64,000 nucleotides of DNA from Dermatophilus congolensis (GTDB lineage Bacteria; Actinomycetota; Actinomycetes; Actinomycetales; Dermatophilaceae), in NCBI RefSeq assembly GCF_900187045.1, contig NZ_LT906453.1:1612001-1676000 (forward strand), read 5' to 3'. Positions within the stretch are counted from its first letter, which is position 1, and every line of letters starts with the position of its first letter. The position numbers and the translations under genes were made by a program. The notes below the pieces were generated by a model, which ran no database searches, had not been told where the DNA came from, and saw nothing but the letters and a program-made list of their open reading frames with translations. Shown here piece by piece: positions 16,597-25,260 of the stretch.

Positions 16597-17136
16597 GCTG
16601 GCAGATTATCGGACCAGCAACAGCCGGAGTGAACTGCTAGCCAGCGGAGATGAACGGCCCATGTTCGCCCTCACTGAGCGGGCGCGATCAGTTGAGATAT
16701 TTTCATATTCCAATATGAATAGAATTAGCGCTAGTTGATAAAAAGCTAAAATCGGAAAAGTTGAGAAGCTGTAAATCAGTTCGACTTATTAGGTGAAATA
16801 TTTAATTCACGTAATTTACATGGTGAAAAGAATCTGAGATAGCTGCTTCATCAGCCGAGGGGTCAGCGCACAGCGCCAGATACCTTGAAGGTTAAAATCA
16901 AACGAAAGCTCTACTTTCTGTATTTTTTCCTTCCACAAAAGGGTTTCGTCGGGTACCTTCACCTGGTCACCTCTTGGTGACACCGCACGTACAACACGGC
17001 CACACCCGCCCACCCCAGAGCATCCGGCGGGTTCGTCACTCACGCGCGGTCCACGATCCCCATAGGCGAGGGTCGGCGGCAGCACCCCAGTGCACCCGTA
17101 CCCCCGCCCATGGGCAGAGCACGCGGAGGTACCCAT
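16597..17136. other. AT-rich intergenic island between mntR and rocD
   Basis: About 540 bp with no supported gene. From about 16690 to 16960 the base composition is strikingly AT-rich for this window. It holds a perfect palindrome TTCATATT-CC-AATATGAA (16702-16719), a TTGAGA (16692-16697) spaced 16 bp from TATGAA as a possible plus-strand promoter, a GTGAA/TTCAC hairpin (16793-16810), a GAAAG/CTTTC stem followed by a T-rich run near 16908-16930, and GTCACC-TCTT-GGTGAC at 16966-16981. It could hold the mntR operator, the rocD promoter and perhaps a small RNA. Confidence 0.4.
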
Positions 17137-18393
17137 ATGACCCAGTCCATTGACGTCTCGACAAACCACGTCGGTGAGCGCACGGACGCGCACCTGGCAG
17201 CGGCAGAAGCCGCCATCACACCGAATTACGCCCCTCTGCCAGTTGTGCTTGCCAGCGGAGAAGGCGCGTGGGTGACAGATGTAGATGGACGCCGCTACCT
17301 CGACGCGTTGGCAGGATACTCAGCCCTCAACTTCGGACACCGACACCCCGGACTGACCGCAGTCGCACACGAACAGCTAGACACACTGACACTCACCAGC
17401 CGCGCCTTCCACTCCGACCGCCTCGCAGACTTCTGCACCGAACTGGCAGCACTATGCGGCAAAGAAATGGTCCTGCCGATGAACACCGGCGCCGAAGCCG
17501 TCGAAAGCGGCATCAAAGTGGCCCGCCGCTGGGGATCACTGCGTAAAGGCGTCACACCCGAACGCTCAAAAATCATCGTCATGGACGGCAACTTCCACGG
17601 CCGCACCACCACCATCGTCGGATTCTCCACAGACCCCGACGCACGCGAACACTTCGGCCCCTTCACCCCCGGATTCGAAGTAGTTCCCTACGGAGACGCC
17701 GCCGCCCTCGAAGCCGCGATCGATGAACACACCGTGGCCGTACTCGCAGAACCAATCCAAGGCGAAGGCGGCGTGATCATCCCGCCCGCCGACTTCCTAC
17801 CCACCGTGCGTCGTCTATGCACCGAACATCAAGTCCTGATGATCGCCGACGAAATCCAGTCAGGCCTGGGCCGCACCGGACGCCTATTCGCATGCGACCA
17901 CGTAGGCGTAGTACCCGACATGTACCTGCTGGGCAAAGCACTCGGCGGTGGAATCCTGCCCGTCTCAGCAGTCGTAGCCGACCGAGACGTCCTAGGTGTG
18001 CTCACCCCCGGATCGCACGGATCAACCTTCGGCGGAAACCCATTCTCAGCAGCAGTAGGACTAGCCGTCGTGCGCCTACTAGCAACCGGCGAATTCCAAA
18101 ACCGCGCCAGCGAACTAGAACCAGTCATGCGCGAAGGACTCGACAAACTCGTCGGCCACGGCGTAGAAAGCTACCGGCTCGTGGGCCTATGGGCCGGAGT
18201 AGACATCGACCCAGCCCTCATGACCGGTAAACAAGCCGCCAAACGCATGGCTCAAGAAGGCGTACTCGTCAAAGAAACCCACGGATCCACCATCCGTTTG
18301 GCCCCACCGCTGGTTGTCACCGCTGACGAAGTACGACTCATCACCGACACCCTGCAGAAAGTTCTCACCGACGCAGCAGCTGCCTCCAAGTAA
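17137..18393 (+). CDS. rocD: Ornithine aminotransferase
   Basis: Encodes 418 residues from ATG 17137 with GGAGG at 7-nt spacing; an upstream in-frame ATG at 17110 lacks a site. It is a class III PLP aminotransferase converting ornithine and 2-oxoglutarate to glutamate semialdehyde and glutamate. Visible are GYSALNFGHRHP near 60, MNTGAEAVESGIKVARRW near 115, the PLP-contacting Asp238 (MIADEIQSGLGRTG) and the Schiff-base Lys267 (LLGKALGGG). These blocks match RocD more closely than acetylornithine or GABA aminotransferases. A YfcC-type basic-amino-acid antiporter lies 1.5 kb downstream, but on the other strand. Confidence 0.92.
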   Translation: MTQSIDVSTNHVGERTDAHLAAAEAAITPNYAPLPVVLASGEGAWVTDVDGRRYLDALAGYSALNFGHRHPGLTAVAHEQLDTLTLTSRAFHSDRLADFCTELAALCGKEMVLPMNTGAEAVESGIKVARRWGSLRKGVTPERSKIIVMDGNFHGRTTTIVGFSTDPDAREHFGPFTPGFEVVPYGDAAALEAAIDEHTVAVLAEPIQGEGGVIIPPADFLPTVRRLCTEHQVLMIADEIQSGLGRTGRLFACDHVGVVPDMYLLGKALGGGILPVSAVVADRDVLGVLTPGSHGSTFGGNPFSAAVGLAVVRLLATGEFQNRASELEPVMREGLDKLVGHGVESYRLVGLWAGVDIDPALMTGKQAAKRMAQEGVLVKETHGSTIRLAPPLVVTADEVRLITDTLQKVLTDAAAASK

Positions 18394-18406
18394 GAACTAA
18401 CCCCAC

Positions 18407-18448
18407 AGCGAGGGCGGACCACCTCACTTCGCGGCGGCCGCCCTCGCT
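18407..18448. terminator. Convergent terminator rocD/thrE
   Basis: AGCGAGGGCGG (18407-18417) pairs perfectly with CCGCCCTCGCT (18438-18448). The right arm lies inside the last codons of the minus-strand exporter gene, so one hairpin serves both convergent genes. Confidence 0.75.
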
Positions 18449-19752
18449 GGCCGGTGATCGAAAGTCCACGCCGGATCAGTACACAAACGCGCCAACCCCA
18501 ACCCCGCACCGATAGAAATCAACAACAGCGCCACATGCGCTGTCTCACTCACACACTCGCTCATCGCACCGGCATTCAAGTGGTAAAGAGCCCGGTACAT
18601 CAACGTCCCCGGAACCATGATGATCGCCGCCGGCACCGAAACCGTGATCCGCGGCACCTGCCCCAACTTGGCGGCCACCGCAGCCAACAAACCAATCACC
18701 AACCCAGCGGTGAAACACGCCGTCTGCGCTGGCACCGCGAAAAATACCAACGCCATCCGCGTCAGATTCGCTGCCGCACCAATCGCCCCAGCAAGAAACA
18801 CGATACGTAACCGCGCATCGAACAACATCGCGAACGCAGCCACCCCAACAAAACCACCCACCCCCCACAACAACACACTGGCCACCAACCCCAGCTCATG
18901 CGGAGTTGGCACCGCCGGAGCCACACCCGTGATCGAAGCAAGAAACCACACCACACCCCCTGAAGTGACCACCACCGTCCCGGCGTACAACAACCGCCCC
19001 GCCCCGGCCAAAAGATCCTGATGAGCCAAATCAAGCAGCCCCGTGTACAGCGGAAAACCAGGAACCAGGTACAGCACAGCAGTCACCAACCCAGCCCCAG
19101 GCGTAATCCCCTCCACCCCCGTCAACGCCGTCAATCCAGTGGCCACAGCAAGAAACACCAGACACGACACCGCCGAACACGCCCCCACCACACCCAACGG
19201 CGCAACATGACGACGCGTCAACAACATCCTCACGGCCTGTCCCAAAGCCGCCGACCCCACCACAGCCACCGCATCCCACACCCCAAAACCATTCAACAAC
19301 GCGAACGCAGCACACCCCACCCCTGCCGCCGCAGAACGAGGAAACACCCCCCACCGGCGAACACCGCGCTGCACAGCCGTGATCCGCGCATCCACCTCCG
19401 CGGCCGTGACTCCTGGCCGCACCTGCGCCGCAACCCGCTCCAACCCAGCGATCCGCCCCGCATCCACCCCAACGCTCGAAATCTCGCGCACCACGGTGCG
19501 GAACTCCTCACCCCGCCGCGCTGTCAACGCAATAAACGTTGTTGTGATGCTGGCATCCAGATGCTCAATACCTAAAGCTGCCGCCACTTGCCGCATCGCT
19601 TGCCGAACCCGATACGACCCTGTTCCTGCTGCGGCCAAATGACTACCCAACCGCAACACGACCCGGACATCCTCACCGAGAGCGTGCGCCGCGCTAACCG
19701 GTTCACCCACCGAAAAAACCTCTCGTCGAACCATTTTCGCCACGGCTTGCAC
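18424..19752 (-). CDS. thrE: Threonine/serine exporter, ThrE family
   Basis: Encodes 442 residues; starts are GTG 19752 or ATG 19734, and neither has a strong site. The N-terminal soluble part contains YRVRQAMRQVAAALGIEH and ITTTFIALTARRG, typical of the ThrE/YjjP (DUF1212) domain. It is followed by about ten membrane helices, the second set being the YjjB-like (ThrE_2) half with VPGFPLYTGLLDLAHQD near 245 and ASVPAAIIMVPGTLMYRALY near 390. In Corynebacterium ThrE exports threonine and serine; specificity here is by family. Both halves are fused, as usual in Actinobacteria. Confidence 0.85.
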   Translation of the reverse strand: MQAVAKMVRREVFSVGEPVSAAHALGEDVRVVLRLGSHLAAAGTGSYRVRQAMRQVAAALGIEHLDASITTTFIALTARRGEEFRTVVREISSVGVDAGRIAGLERVAAQVRPGVTAAEVDARITAVQRGVRRWGVFPRSAAAGVGCAAFALLNGFGVWDAVAVVGSAALGQAVRMLLTRRHVAPLGVVGACSAVSCLVFLAVATGLTALTGVEGITPGAGLVTAVLYLVPGFPLYTGLLDLAHQDLLAGAGRLLYAGTVVVTSGGVVWFLASITGVAPAVPTPHELGLVASVLLWGVGGFVGVAAFAMLFDARLRIVFLAGAIGAAANLTRMALVFFAVPAQTACFTAGLVIGLLAAVAAKLGQVPRITVSVPAAIIMVPGTLMYRALYHLNAGAMSECVSETAHVALLLISIGAGLGLARLCTDPAWTFDHRPARAAAAK

Positions 19753-19889
19753 GACACCCGCCGCTCTCGTGACAGACCGCGACCTCTCAGACTGTGCACC
19801 CCCAACCTACGACGCGAGGTTGTGAGACACCCAAGAGGCACCCCCTAGGTTCGTTAATACGTGAGCTCTGAGCCCTGCAGTCGAGGCGT

Positions 19890-21458
19890 TTATGTGGTGA
19901 GGAACACCTGGGTGATCAGCAGTAGTCCACCAAAACTGAGCACGAAAACAACCATGGGCCACACAAACCGCACCCAGTGCGAGAACGAGATGTCAAGCAT
20001 CTGCAACGTGGCCATCACCAGCCCCGTTGGGGCAAGGAAAAGCATCGCGTACTGCCCCCACTGGTAAGCGCACACGATGATCCACCGGTCGATGCCGACT
20101 GTGTCACCCAGCGGCGCCATGATCGGCATCGCCAACACCGCCAACCCCGATGAAGAAGGCACCACAAACCCGAGAAAGAAGAACACGAACAGCATCGCCA
20201 CGATAAAAAGTGGCCCATTCATCCCCTGCACCATGTTTGATGCCGCATCGAGCATCGTGTCAGAGATGAGCCCGTTGTTCATGACGAGGTTGATGCCCCG
20301 GGCCAACCCGATGATCAGCGAAACCCCCACCAGACTGGAAGCTCCCGCAGTGAAGCTGTCAACGAGTTGTTTTTCGCTGAGTCGGTGCGGGCCGGTAGCG
20401 GCCAGGAGCATGATGCCAATCGTGATGGCCAAGAAAGAGGCCGCCATCTCTGGGAACCACCATCCGCCAGCCATGACGCCCCACACCATGAGCGGGAAAG
20501 GCGTCACGAACAGCACGAGAATGATTTTGCGGCGCCAGTCGAATGCCACATGGCTGTCATCGTCGGCGCCTAGTTGCCAGCGGGCCACGAATTTTTCTCG
20601 GTCTGTGTAGGTGTATGAGCAGCTCGGGTCGGCTTTGATTTTGCGGGCGTACCACCATAGGTAGGCGATCACAGCGACCGCGCCCACTGCGCACCCAGAA
20701 GCCCGCCACCATATCCCTTCAGTGAATTGGGTGCCGGCAGCGTTGGAGGCGATGACAACAGAGAACGGGTTAATGGTGGAGAAGGTGGTTCCCATTGATC
20801 CGGCGAGGAAGATCGCGCCGACGCAGATGATGGCGTCGTAGCCCATAGCGATGAAAATCGGCACGAGAATCGGGTAGAACGCGACAGCTTCTTCTTCAAG
20901 GCCACACGAGGTGCCACCCAACACCATCAGAACTGAAACTGTTGATACGAGAAGAAATTCACGTCCTTTGGTGCGTTGGGTTAGAGCGATGAGGCCAGCA
21001 TCGAATGCCCCGGTTGCTTTCACTACACCGATCAGCCCACCGAGAATAAGAATGAACACGATGATGTCAGCTGCTTCGACGGTGCCGTTAACCATGCTGG
21101 TTGTGATATCGGCAAGGCCAGCTGGGTTTTGCTCTAGGCGTTCATAGGTGTGTGGGATTGATACAGGTTTTGTGATGGCCCCATCAGTGAATTTACTGAC
21201 GTCGATTTTTACGCCGAGTTTGTCAAGGGAATTTTGAGTGGCGGGCAAGGGTGTCTTTTGCCCTTGGGGTGAGGTGACAGTCAGTGAATGGGATGGCTGA
21301 TCGTATGTGAGCTTGGCGTAGGAGCCTGCAGGGACGAGCCAGGTGGCCCCGACGGCTAGAAGTGTGAGCAGGAAAAGAATTGTGAAAGCAGATGGGAAAG
21401 ACCATCGGCGCTCAGGCTTTGCGGTGGCGTGCGTGTCGTTTACTGCTGGGGTTGTCAT
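19890..21458 (-). CDS. YfcC-family basic amino-acid antiporter
   Basis: Encodes 522 residues from ATG 21458, with GGGAG 8 nt upstream. It is a 12-13 helix membrane protein of the YfcC/DcuC-like (C4-dicarboxylate carrier superfamily) group. After helix 1 comes a ~90-residue extracytoplasmic segment. Conserved blocks include ADIIVFILILGGLIGVVKATG near 135, GGTSCGLEEEAVAFYPILVP near 180 and FVVPSSSGLAVLAMPIMAPL near 440. Members are proposed arginine/ornithine or di/tripeptide exchangers. The nearby ornithine aminotransferase makes ornithine or arginine plausible, not proven. Confidence 0.82.
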   Translation of the reverse strand: MTTPAVNDTHATAKPERRWSFPSAFTILFLLTLLAVGATWLVPAGSYAKLTYDQPSHSLTVTSPQGQKTPLPATQNSLDKLGVKIDVSKFTDGAITKPVSIPHTYERLEQNPAGLADITTSMVNGTVEAADIIVFILILGGLIGVVKATGAFDAGLIALTQRTKGREFLLVSTVSVLMVLGGTSCGLEEEAVAFYPILVPIFIAMGYDAIICVGAIFLAGSMGTTFSTINPFSVVIASNAAGTQFTEGIWWRASGCAVGAVAVIAYLWWYARKIKADPSCSYTYTDREKFVARWQLGADDDSHVAFDWRRKIILVLFVTPFPLMVWGVMAGGWWFPEMAASFLAITIGIMLLAATGPHRLSEKQLVDSFTAGASSLVGVSLIIGLARGINLVMNNGLISDTMLDAASNMVQGMNGPLFIVAMLFVFFFLGFVVPSSSGLAVLAMPIMAPLGDTVGIDRWIIVCAYQWGQYAMLFLAPTGLVMATLQMLDISFSHWVRFVWPMVVFVLSFGGLLLITQVFLTT

Positions 21459-21734
21459 CTTCGATCTCCCTACGTCGCAGCCAAAGTTGCTCCAGCCAGA
21501 TTCAGCTTAGAGTCACGAAGGAAACCGTGACAGGGAAATGTTGTGAGCAACATAAGATTTCACATATGACGTTAGGTAAGCATCGAGCTGCCGGGTACGT
21601 CACTGGCGCACAGGATGTGATGATCGTGCTGATGTGCGGTGGGGAGAGGGGTAGTGGTTAATCACGGCCACATCCTAACTGGCAGTGATAGAAATCCATT
21701 TAAATAATTGTCTATTAAGTAAAGAAAGTTACTG
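21459..21734. other. Upstream region of the YfcC-type gene
   Basis: No gene is supported. An inverted repeat ATGTTG-TGAG-CAACAT at 21538-21553 lies about 80 bp upstream of the antiporter start and looks like an operator. The distal part (21690-21735) is AT-rich and runs into the large hairpin. Confidence 0.4.
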
Positions 21735-21809
21735 CTCATAAATAAACAGCGCGACCCTTTCCCTGTTTCATCAAATATAGGGGAAAGGGTCGCGCTGTTT
21801 ATTTATGAG
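21735..21809. terminator. 29-bp perfect inverted repeat
   Basis: Arms 21735-21763 and 21781-21809 are perfect reverse complements over 29 bp, with a 17-nt loop. The outer part of each arm is AT-rich (CTCATAAATAAACAG) and the inner part GC-rich (CGCGACCCTTTCCC). It lies 6 nt beyond the stop of the CPBP gene, so terminator is the default reading. Its length is unusual, and the T-rich outer arm could act as the U tract of a shorter stem. Confidence 0.75.
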
Positions 21810-21815
21810 GTTGCC

Positions 21816-22892
21816 TCAGGAAAGTTGGGAGTTGGCGCGGATGGCATACGGCTCTTGCGCATGCACATCCAGGTCAGCGTCACGGGTCAAGCGCAGCAGA
21901 ATCAACACTGCTGCCACGTGAATGCCGATCGAGATCATCGTGGCAAAAAATGACCCAGTCGTCGCTTCAGAAACATTGCTCGCACTAGCCGTTCCAGCGA
22001 TCGCAGTGATAATCCCGACCACGCTGTTGTTCACAGTGTGCAGCGCTACGGCAGCCTCCAAACCGCCAGTGCGCCACGTCAAATACACGCAGGCCACTGC
22101 TGTCGTGCCCAGGTCAACAAGAACCCAGAAATCTGTAGACCCATGGATCCACGCAAAGACGACCGTGCTAACTACCCCCGAAATAATCAAAGCTTTGCGC
22201 GGGTCTTCAAACCATGCACCAACGTTCTGCATGATCCAGCCGCGGAAAAAGTACTCCTCGCCAGCCGCCTGAAGTGGGGTGACAAAAATTGCGAGGAAGA
22301 TCAGCATCAACAGGTTCGACTCCGGCCGGCTTCCCTCAGGAGCGGTGAAGAACTGATCCACGGCGATGTAAACAACCCACAGCGGCAGCAGCGCAATTCC
22401 GCATCGCAGCGCCCACTTCCAGCGGAAACGCCCCACAACCGAATGCACCAGCTTCGGGCATCCCCGGTTGCCGAACCACACGGCCACCAAAGTGCAAGGA
22501 ATAAGAGCAGCCAGGATCAAATCCAGGGTGAGCTTGGAAAGGAAGGTGGAGTCGTTCTCGGTGTTCCACACCGCAAGTTCACGCTGGAGAGCCTCTTCAC
22601 CACCAAAGATCATGGCGAGAAGCAACCCTGCACCGGTCAAAACTAGGAAAAAGATAACGGTGGCTGCGCCAGCGATACCCAGTGAGAGCACAGGGCGCCA
22701 CTTTTGGTGGTTTGGTGTGCGCAGAAGGTGTTGATATTCGGCCCCCCTAAACGGCAGCCGCCGCGCATCCCCCTGCGGGGCAGCTGTGCGCGAAGGAGCG
22801 CTGCCTGCCGGTGTGGAGGCAGAGCTGGTGGGGGAGGGGAAAGGGTCATTGTGTGGGTGCGAGGCCCCGGGCGACGGTGGTTGCTGAGTCAT
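21816..22892 (-). CDS. CPBP-family intramembrane metalloprotease
   Basis: Encodes 358 residues. A Pro/Ser/Ala-rich N-terminal ~60 residues precede eight or so membrane helices. The CPBP (CAAX protease and bacteriocin-processing, Abi) signature is present: EEYFFRG near 213 (paired Glu and Arg), FAWIHG near 250 and the third motif with HTVNN near 290. Bacterial members process prenylated or peptide substrates or protect against bacteriocins; no candidate substrate lies nearby, so the role is unknown. A 29-bp hairpin follows the stop. Confidence 0.87.
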   Translation of the reverse strand: MTQQPPSPGASHPHNDPFPSPTSSASTPAGSAPSRTAAPQGDARRLPFRGAEYQHLLRTPNHQKWRPVLSLGIAGAATVIFFLVLTGAGLLLAMIFGGEEALQRELAVWNTENDSTFLSKLTLDLILAALIPCTLVAVWFGNRGCPKLVHSVVGRFRWKWALRCGIALLPLWVVYIAVDQFFTAPEGSRPESNLLMLIFLAIFVTPLQAAGEEYFFRGWIMQNVGAWFEDPRKALIISGVVSTVVFAWIHGSTDFWVLVDLGTTAVACVYLTWRTGGLEAAVALHTVNNSVVGIITAIAGTASASNVSEATTGSFFATMISIGIHVAAVLILLRLTRDADLDVHAQEPYAIRANSQLS

Positions 22893-23043
22893 TCCTTAAG
22901 GGTGACGTCCCACTAGGGCGTTTGGGGTGGCCAGGGACTGTTTTTCTCTTTCCGCTGATCATGAATTTTCCCACCCGAGAAGGTGATGCGCAGCTGCCGT
23001 GAGTCAGTTCCACACCTGACCCTACCGTGTATATACGAAATAG
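22893..23043. other. Intergenic region upstream of the CPBP gene
   Basis: Holds the CPBP promoter region and most of the 15-bp hairpin at 23006-23057. No further gene or known RNA is recognisable. Confidence 0.3.
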
Positions 23044-23057
23044 TCAGGTGTGGAACT
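23006..23057 (-). terminator. 15-bp hairpin downstream of a possible small gene
   Basis: AGTTCCACACCTGAC (23006-23020) and GTCAGGTGTGGAACT (23043-23057) pair perfectly around a 22-nt loop that contains TATATA. The right arm overlaps the last codons of the minus-strand small reading frame at 23044-23277, consistent with being its terminator. Confidence 0.55.
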
Positions 23058-23277
23058 GTCTGCGAATGCTTACTGCAAATAAAAGAAACAAAGCACCACT
23101 CAAAACTGCTAGCCAGTCTTTTGATGCTATTCCGGAAACGAATAGCATCGCCCCACCTGCCGCCACATTTATTGCTAGCTGCAAAAATATTTTCGATAAG
23201 CCCACAAAGCGCAGCCGTGCCCCATGGTGCCAACGCCGCTGAGACGACAGGATTGCTACCTTTGTCCTCAATCTCAT
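23044..23277 (-). CDS. Possible small membrane protein (hypothetical)
   Basis: A 77-residue frame from ATG 23277. After a basic N-terminus (RRWHHGARLRFVG) it has two likely membrane segments: IFLQLAINVAAGGAMLFVSG and WLAVLSGALFLLFAVSI, ending in RRQFHT. The hydrophobic blocks, the basic ends and the hairpin at the stop argue that it is real. No Shine-Dalgarno is obvious and no family is recognised. A CGAACGTTCG palindrome lies just upstream at 23284-23293. Confidence 0.4.
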   Translation of the reverse strand: MRLRTKVAILSSQRRWHHGARLRFVGLSKIFLQLAINVAAGGAMLFVSGIASKDWLAVLSGALFLLFAVSIRRQFHT

Positions 23278-23472
23278 CACAACGCGAACGTTCGATTGGG
23301 AGGGAAGTAACTAATGACCTGGTGTGCGCGCCTGGGATGAGGCGATGAGTGCAGCCCGAAATTCTGCTCGATGCGGATCAGCACTGATATCCGCCACACG
23401 CACACCACTATCCCAGTTAAGAAGGTAGGTAAGAGTTTCGGTTCGTGACCAAAAGACAGAAAGGGGCACCTC

Positions 23473-24264
23473 GTGCCACTTACCCCTGCCTACAGGGACA
23501 CCTGCACACCTGAAGAAACATTGGGGCAGCTTTTGCTTCATGCAGGGCAGACCAACCCGGCATGGACATGGGGTGAGGGGCTGAATGTTGGGGTGCAAGC
23601 GCCGGCGGATTCGCTTACTCGTTCAGCAACCAGCATGACCAACCCGGATGTGGCACGAGCCGTTATTGAAGAACACGCGGTTTCCCGCGGCATCCCTGCT
23701 AACCGGCACGCTGCCTCTTTGGTGTTTCAACGCTACTGTCACCGCTGGTGTGGCATCACTTCATGGGCGTGGGCGCTGACGGGGTGTGTGCTGGATGTTT
23801 CTGCCGAACGATGCGCGACAACATTCGTGGATGGCTCGCCTGCGGCAGTGTGGATTGATCAGGTGCAGGGCAGTCGCGGGGATGGGGCCGTGTTGGTCGA
23901 TGTTGTTTTCGAGCAGCACCTGATGCCTATTGCACGGACTTTCCATCAGGTAGCGCGGTTCTCGATTGCTAATGCGCGAGGCAACGCTGCTGCCTCATTA
24001 GCGGCCGGATTCCGTTTCGCTTCAGCGTCTTTACCTGCTGGGGAGGTGCTTGATGCGGCCCAGTCGGTGTTCGCTCACCCTCAGCTGCGCCGGACGGGGG
24101 CTTTCCGCGTGATCAGTGATGCACAGCGCAGCCGAGTGTTTTTTGATCGGAGTACGTGTTGCCACTGGGACGTGGTGCCTGATGGCCAGTTGTGCTCGTG
24201 GTGCTCGAAACGTACGTGTGATGACCGGGCCGAACAGTTCACCAAAGCTCTTGCCGCGCAGTAG
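23473..24264 (+). CDS. FhuF-like 2Fe-2S ferric reductase
   Basis: Encodes 263 residues from GTG 23473, with AAAGGGG 7 nt upstream. The C-terminus carries Cys229-Cys230 followed by Cys241 and Cys244, exactly the CC-x10-C-x2-C motif of the FhuF [2Fe-2S] cluster. The rest is a weakly conserved alpha/beta body with PANRHAASLVFQRYCHRWCG near 75, matching the FhuF N-terminal domain. FhuF proteins reduce ferric siderophore complexes in the cytoplasm. No siderophore transporter is adjacent; the ABC ATPase that follows is on the opposite strand. Confidence 0.82.
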   Translation: MPLTPAYRDTCTPEETLGQLLLHAGQTNPAWTWGEGLNVGVQAPADSLTRSATSMTNPDVARAVIEEHAVSRGIPANRHAASLVFQRYCHRWCGITSWAWALTGCVLDVSAERCATTFVDGSPAAVWIDQVQGSRGDGAVLVDVVFEQHLMPIARTFHQVARFSIANARGNAAASLAAGFRFASASLPAGEVLDAAQSVFAHPQLRRTGAFRVISDAQRSRVFFDRSTCCHWDVVPDGQLCSWCSKRTCDDRAEQFTKALAAQ

Positions 24265-24345
24265 AGCCGCAGCGGATGCCTGCGAAGTGCCGGTTTTCTG
24301 CCTCGCTGCCGTGCGCGCGGCGGCGGTGGCGGTTTACCCCGGGGG

Positions 24346-25047
24346 TTAGGCGCATGTGCTCTGTGGGGCCTCGTTAACTGTGGCAAGCACATCGGAGGTG
24401 GCCTCGTAGGTTGCTACCCGCCCGTGTGTGAGAACGATGATCCGGTCAGCGAAAGCTTCAGCCTCGGCGGGATCATGGGTGGAGGTGATGATGGCTACGC
24501 CAGCGTTGCGTAGTTCGCCGAAGAAATGCCACATGTCGGCGCGTGCTTGAGAGTCAAAACCGTTGGTGGGGTCGTCGAGGATGAGCAGGCTGGGGCGGCC
24601 GATGCAGGCCAAAGCGACATCGAGGTAGCGCTGCCACTGGGTAGAGAGAGTGTCCACAGTGCAGTTTTGGTAAGGATCCAACCCCAGCCTGTTAACGATC
24701 GCTTTAACAGGTCCGGGGTTCAGGTAGAGCGCTGATGCTGAGCGGATCGCTTCTCGCACTTTCAAACCGGCCGGTAAGCGTGAGTGTTGCTGCTGTACTC
24801 CCACATGCAGCCGAGCCTTGAAAGAACCCGCAGGGATGGTGCCGTTGATGAGGGCGTGACCGCAGTCTGGGCGGCGCAATCCGGCCAAGATCTCAAGGGT
24901 GGTTGTTTTACCTGCGCCGTGCGGGCCTGCCAGCGCCAGGATTTCTCCTGGTGTCACATGCAGAGACACTCCATCGACTGCGGTGATTGCGCCGTAAGTT
25001 TTGCGGATCGAGCGAAGCTCGCCTGCAGGTGTGGTGTTCGCTCTCAT
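24346..25047 (-). CDS. ABC transporter ATPase with altered motifs
   Basis: Encodes 233 residues from ATG 25047. The fold is a normal ABC ATPase of the drug/polysaccharide-export type (ITAVDGVSLHVTPGEILALA). Walker A GPHGAGKTTT (41-50) and the H-loop His191 (TSTHDPAEA) are intact. The signature reads LSTQWQRYLD at 134 instead of LSGGQ, and the residue after Walker B is Asp159 (LLILDDPTNG) instead of the catalytic Glu. Hydrolysis may be slow, or it may pair with a normal subunit. No permease gene is adjacent. The product is therefore an orphan or partly degenerate ATPase. Confidence 0.8.
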   Translation of the reverse strand: MRANTTPAGELRSIRKTYGAITAVDGVSLHVTPGEILALAGPHGAGKTTTLEILAGLRRPDCGHALINGTIPAGSFKARLHVGVQQQHSRLPAGLKVREAIRSASALYLNPGPVKAIVNRLGLDPYQNCTVDTLSTQWQRYLDVALACIGRPSLLILDDPTNGFDSQARADMWHFFGELRNAGVAIITSTHDPAEAEAFADRIIVLTHGRVATYEATSDVLATVNEAPQSTCA

Positions 25048-25260
25048 TTGCTCAGATTGACAGCAGTGTTGTTCAGCGGCAACGTCCCACGGTCTTTGGC
25101 GGTGGGGACGCTTGTTAATGGTCGGTCACAGCAGTGGGGTGTGTTGCGTGTTTTCGCAGCAAAACCCCGTGCCATGTTTGGCTTGGCTTGTGTGTCCACC
25201 GTGCTGACGGGCGTCTACGCTGCCCCTTAACGCATTCTCTTGCAGCAAAGGATTTCGCAC

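Noticed and set aside
23284-23293. CGAACGTTCG palindrome as a LexA box
   Set aside because: The GAAC and GTTC halves are adjacent; an actinobacterial LexA box needs four bases between them, as in the recA site.
23311-23598. 95-codon minus-strand frame over the fhuF start
   Set aside because: Half of it lies opposite the FhuF-like gene; the remaining part has no ribosome site or known family.
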